DNA from: Anaerolineales bacterium
Lineage (GTDB): Bacteria; Chloroflexota; Anaerolineae; Anaerolineales; E44-bin32
Direction of reading: 5' to 3'
DNA: 8,000 nucleotides
NCBI GenBank assembly: GCA_023250385.1
Contig: JAHFAU010000090.1
Coordinates: 1-8,000 of the forward strand
Every line of letters starts with the position of its first letter. The stretch's first letter is position 1. This document shows, piece after piece, positions 5,188-8,000 of this stretch. The notes beneath the pieces were generated by a model. That model was not told the origin of the DNA. It made no database searches and saw only the letters and a program-made list of their open reading frames with translations. Made by a program: the position numbers and the translations under genes.

Positions 5188-7956
5188 TCAGCCGAGCGGC
5201 TCCATCTCTTCCCAATTGGGTCCGGCCTTGGCGTCGGTCTTCAACGGCACCTTGAGCTTGTAGGCCGACTGCATGACCTGTTGGACCACTTTGGCGGTCT
5301 TCTTGAGCTGGGCTGTCGGCACCTCGAAGACCAGCTCGTCGTGCACCTGCAGCAGCATGCTTGCCTTCAGCTTCGCTGCCCGCAGAGCACCCGGTAATTC
5401 AATCATTGCCAACTTGATAATGTCGGCCGCCGAGCCCTGGATCGGCGAGTTCACCGCTTCCCGCTCGGCCCTGGCTCGCACCTGGGCCGGGCCGGGCTGC
5501 CCACCTTTGGTCAGCTGTGGAAAGTAGCGCCGCCGACCGAGTAGGGTCTCGACATAGCCTTGCTCGGCGGCCAGCTCGCGGGCGTGATCCAGGTAAGCCC
5601 GCACGCCGGGAAACTGCTCGAAGTAGACCTTAACGAACTCTTCGGCTTCGGCCAACGTCAAGTCGGTGGCCCGGGTGAGGCCGAAGGGAGACATCCCGTA
5701 GATCAACCCGAAGTTCACGGCCTTGGCGCGCCGCCGCTGCTCGGGGGTCACCTTGTTTAAGGTGGTCCCAAATACGGCCGCGGCAGTGGCCGCGTGGATA
5801 TCCTGGTCGTCGTGAAACGCCTTGATCATGGTCTTGTCGCCTGCAATGTGGGCGACGACCCGCAGCTCGATCTGGGAATAGTCCACCGCGAGCAGGGTGT
5901 TGCCGGGCTCGGCGATGAAGGCCCGCCGGATCTTTCTCCCCAGCTCGGTGCGGATCGGAATGTTCTGCAAATTCGGGTTGGCCGAGGCGAGCCGGCCGGT
6001 CACAGCGCCTGCCTGGCTGTAGGACGTATGCACACGCTTCGTCGTAGGATTGAGTTGCTCCGGCAGGGCGTCGGTATAAGTTGATTTGAGCTTGGAGATC
6101 TCCCGGTGCTCCAGGATCAGCGCCACGACCTTGTGTTCCTCGCGCAGGGACTCCAGTACATCGGCGGCGGTCGAGTACTGACCGGCTGCCGTGCGCCGCG
6201 AACCATCCGCCGGCTGGAGGCCCAGCTCGTCAAACAAGACCTGAGAAAGTTGCTGGGTGGAATTCACGTTGAACGGATGCCCAACCAGCTTGAAGAGCTT
6301 CGTCTCGAGCGTCTCCACTCGGGCGGCCAGCTCCCTGGACAGCTTGGCCAGAAACTTGGTGTCGAGCGCCACGCCCGCGATCTCCATGTCGGCCAGCACC
6401 CGAACCAGCGGCATCTCAAGGTCATAGAAGAGCGGGCCCTGGCCACGGCTCGTGAGCTCCTTCTCCAAGATCTTGCGCAGCCTGAGGCAGACCTCCGCAT
6501 CTGCGGCAGCGTAGGGAGCGACCAGGTCGATCGGGACCTGCGCCATGGTCCGCTGCTTGCTCCCGGTCCCAATCAATTGGTCGATCGGCGTCATTTCGAT
6601 CCCGAGCCGGACCCAGGCCAGGTTCTTGAGGCCGAGACTGTGGGAGGAGGGATTGAGCAGCCACTCGGCCAACATGGTGTCGAAGCTGAGCGGATCGGCC
6701 TCGAGCCCGGAACGGGCCAGGACAGTAAAGTCGAACTTGAGGTTGTGACCGACCTTTTCAATCTTGGGATCGGTGAGCGGCCCGTGCAGCGCTGGAATTA
6801 CGATCGAAAGATCGAGCTGCCGGGCTCCGGATAGGTCCGGGAGATGACCAACCGGCAGGTAGTAACCTTCGCCGGGCTTGACGGAAAGCGAGATCCCCAC
6901 CAGATCGGATCGCATCTCGTCGGGGGCAGTGGTCTCGACGTCAAAGGCGATCGCCTTCGCCTTCGCCAAGCGCGCCGCCAAGGACTCAAGGGCTTCCGGA
7001 GTGTCGACAATCTGAACCTTGGTCTCCGGACCGACTTTGGTCTCGCTGACGTACAACTCGGTTGACTTGTCGGCTTGTTTGGTAATCCGATCAAGCAGCG
7101 AGCGGAACTCCAGCTCGCGAAAGAGCGGTACGATCCGATTTCGATCGTATTGGCGGGCCCGGCAGTCCTCGAGATCGAACTCGATCGGGACATTGGTCAC
7201 GATCTCACCCAGTTTGCGGCTGAGCTGTGCGTCTTCCCGACCGGCCTCGAGCTTGGTGCGAAATCGCTCCGGAACCTCGGCCAGGCTCCGGTAGACGCCT
7301 TTCAAGTCTCCGTACTCTTGAAGCAGCGAGACCGCGGTCTTCTCCCCGATGCCCTTCACGCCGGGGATATTGTCGCTGGTGTCTCCCACCAACGCTTTGA
7401 GATCGATCAGCTGGGCCGGGTCGAGTTGGTATTTCTGCTTAACTTGCTTTGGCCCGTAGTCGATCGCTTCAGCCAGTTTCTGGCCGGCCAGCCGGATGAT
7501 TACCATGTCGCTGGCCAGCTGCAGCAAGTCCCGGTCACCGGTGAGGATAACGACTTGCACACCCTTCTGGCTGACTTTCTTCGCTACCGTGCCGAGCACG
7601 TCGTCGGCTTCATATCCGTCGGCCTCCAGAATTGGGATGCCGAACGCCTCTACGACCTCCCGGATCCGGTCGATCTGCACTCTCAGGTCATCCGGCATCT
7701 TCTCCCGGGTGCCCTTGTAGTCGGCGAACATGTCGTCGCGGAAGGTCCGGCCGGTGTCGAAAGAGACAGCCAGGTACTCAGGGGATTCCTGCTCCAGCAG
7801 GCGCAGGATCACCGAGGTGAAGCCATAGGTGCCGGCGGTCGGCTCGCCGGAGGCGGTCATCCAGCGGGCCGGATCCCCGCCCCGGGTCAGGGCGTAGTAG
7901 GCCCGATAGGCCAGGGCATGGCCATCGATGAGGTACAGCCTGGGGGAGCGGGTCAC
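5188..7956 (-). CDS. polA: DNA polymerase I with intact 5' nuclease and proofreading domains
   Basis: Pol I removes RNA primers and fills gaps in lagging-strand synthesis and repair. Residues are counted from a TTG at 7998. The 5'-3' nuclease (about 20-305) has LIDGHALAYRAYYAL, YEADD (129-133), TGDRD (153-157) and GDTSDNIPG (205-213), giving the full metal-binding acid set. The 3'-5' exonuclease (about 325-515) keeps Asp353/Glu355 (FDVET), Asp423 (GHNLKFD) and Tyr496/Asp500 (YAAAD), so proofreading is probably active, unlike Taq or Bacillus Pol I. The polymerase domain has motif A DYSQIEL (706-712), motif B RRRAKAVNFGLIYG with Phe763, and motif C VHDE (885-888). I prefer the GTG at 7956, which gives MTRSPRLYLIDGH, the usual distance from start to the first motif. 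The frame stays open to at least 7998 and perhaps past the window edge. No Shine-Dalgarno motif is evident at either start. Confidence 0.95.
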   Translation of the reverse strand: MTRSPRLYLIDGHALAYRAYYALTRGGDPARWMTASGEPTAGTYGFTSVILRLLEQESPEYLAVSFDTGRTFRDDMFADYKGTREKMPDDLRVQIDRIREVVEAFGIPILEADGYEADDVLGTVAKKVSQKGVQVVILTGDRDLLQLASDMVIIRLAGQKLAEAIDYGPKQVKQKYQLDPAQLIDLKALVGDTSDNIPGVKGIGEKTAVSLLQEYGDLKGVYRSLAEVPERFRTKLEAGREDAQLSRKLGEIVTNVPIEFDLEDCRARQYDRNRIVPLFRELEFRSLLDRITKQADKSTELYVSETKVGPETKVQIVDTPEALESLAARLAKAKAIAFDVETTAPDEMRSDLVGISLSVKPGEGYYLPVGHLPDLSGARQLDLSIVIPALHGPLTDPKIEKVGHNLKFDFTVLARSGLEADPLSFDTMLAEWLLNPSSHSLGLKNLAWVRLGIEMTPIDQLIGTGSKQRTMAQVPIDLVAPYAAADAEVCLRLRKILEKELTSRGQGPLFYDLEMPLVRVLADMEIAGVALDTKFLAKLSRELAARVETLETKLFKLVGHPFNVNSTQQLSQVLFDELGLQPADGSRRTAAGQYSTAADVLESLREEHKVVALILEHREISKLKSTYTDALPEQLNPTTKRVHTSYSQAGAVTGRLASANPNLQNIPIRTELGRKIRRAFIAEPGNTLLAVDYSQIELRVVAHIAGDKTMIKAFHDDQDIHAATAAAVFGTTLNKVTPEQRRRAKAVNFGLIYGMSPFGLTRATDLTLAEAEEFVKVYFEQFPGVRAYLDHARELAAEQGYVETLLGRRRYFPQLTKGGQPGPAQVRARAEREAVNSPIQGSAADIIKLAMIELPGALRAAKLKASMLLQVHDELVFEVPTAQLKKTAKVVQQVMQSAYKLKVPLKTDAKAGPNWEEMEPLG

Positions 7957-8000
7957 CGAGGCGGGCCGACGATCCGGGGCGCCAACCAGAATGCCCAATC

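Noticed and set aside
5154..5197. Three copies of GCCGAGC within 44 bp at the end of polA
   Set aside because: Seven-base repeats are expected by chance in GC-rich sequence, the spacing is irregular (13 and 24 bp), and one copy is inside the polA coding end.
6106..6834. A 242-codon open frame on the plus strand
   Set aside because: It is antisense to the exonuclease and polymerase part of polA, whose motifs are unmistakable; this is a shadow frame.

Overview
All five recognisable genes lie on the minus strand. The window is about 60% GC and looks like ordinary bacterial chromosome. I see no insertion sequence, tRNA, rRNA, CRISPR array or phage-type gene. The content and protein style (a four-domain CdaR, a Der with the GDPIPISALHG signature, non-ATG starts, few Shine-Dalgarno motifs) recall Chloroflexota, perhaps a Thermomicrobia-like or related lineage. 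That placement comes from family familiarity, not from a search, and is tentative.

In the direction of transcription (right to left) the layout is as follows. First comes polA, DNA polymerase I, nearly or fully complete at the right edge. A 132-bp gap follows, holding a stem-loop and a candidate extended -10 promoter. Next is a large cytoplasmic tetratricopeptide-repeat (TPR) protein of unknown function, then a 118-bp gap in which I find no convincing promoter or terminator. Last come cdaA (membrane diadenylate cyclase), cdaR (its YbbR-domain partner) and the 5' part of der (ribosome-assembly GTPase EngA). cdaA and cdaR are separated by 4 bp, and cdaR and der by 12 bp, so these three are very probably one transcript.

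The coherent functional unit is cdaA-cdaR: synthesis of the second messenger c-di-AMP at the membrane and its control by an extracytoplasmic partner. Der (50S subunit maturation) and Pol I (Okazaki-fragment processing and repair) are housekeeping neighbours. The TPR protein is the only gene without an assignable job. It has no signal peptide or membrane segment and looks like an intracellular protein-protein scaffold.

I did not find a clearly new system. The points most worth a second look are a non-canonical residue plus a short insertion at the CdaA active-site motif, the orphan TPR protein beside the c-di-AMP genes, and the same-frame stop/restart between cdaR and der.
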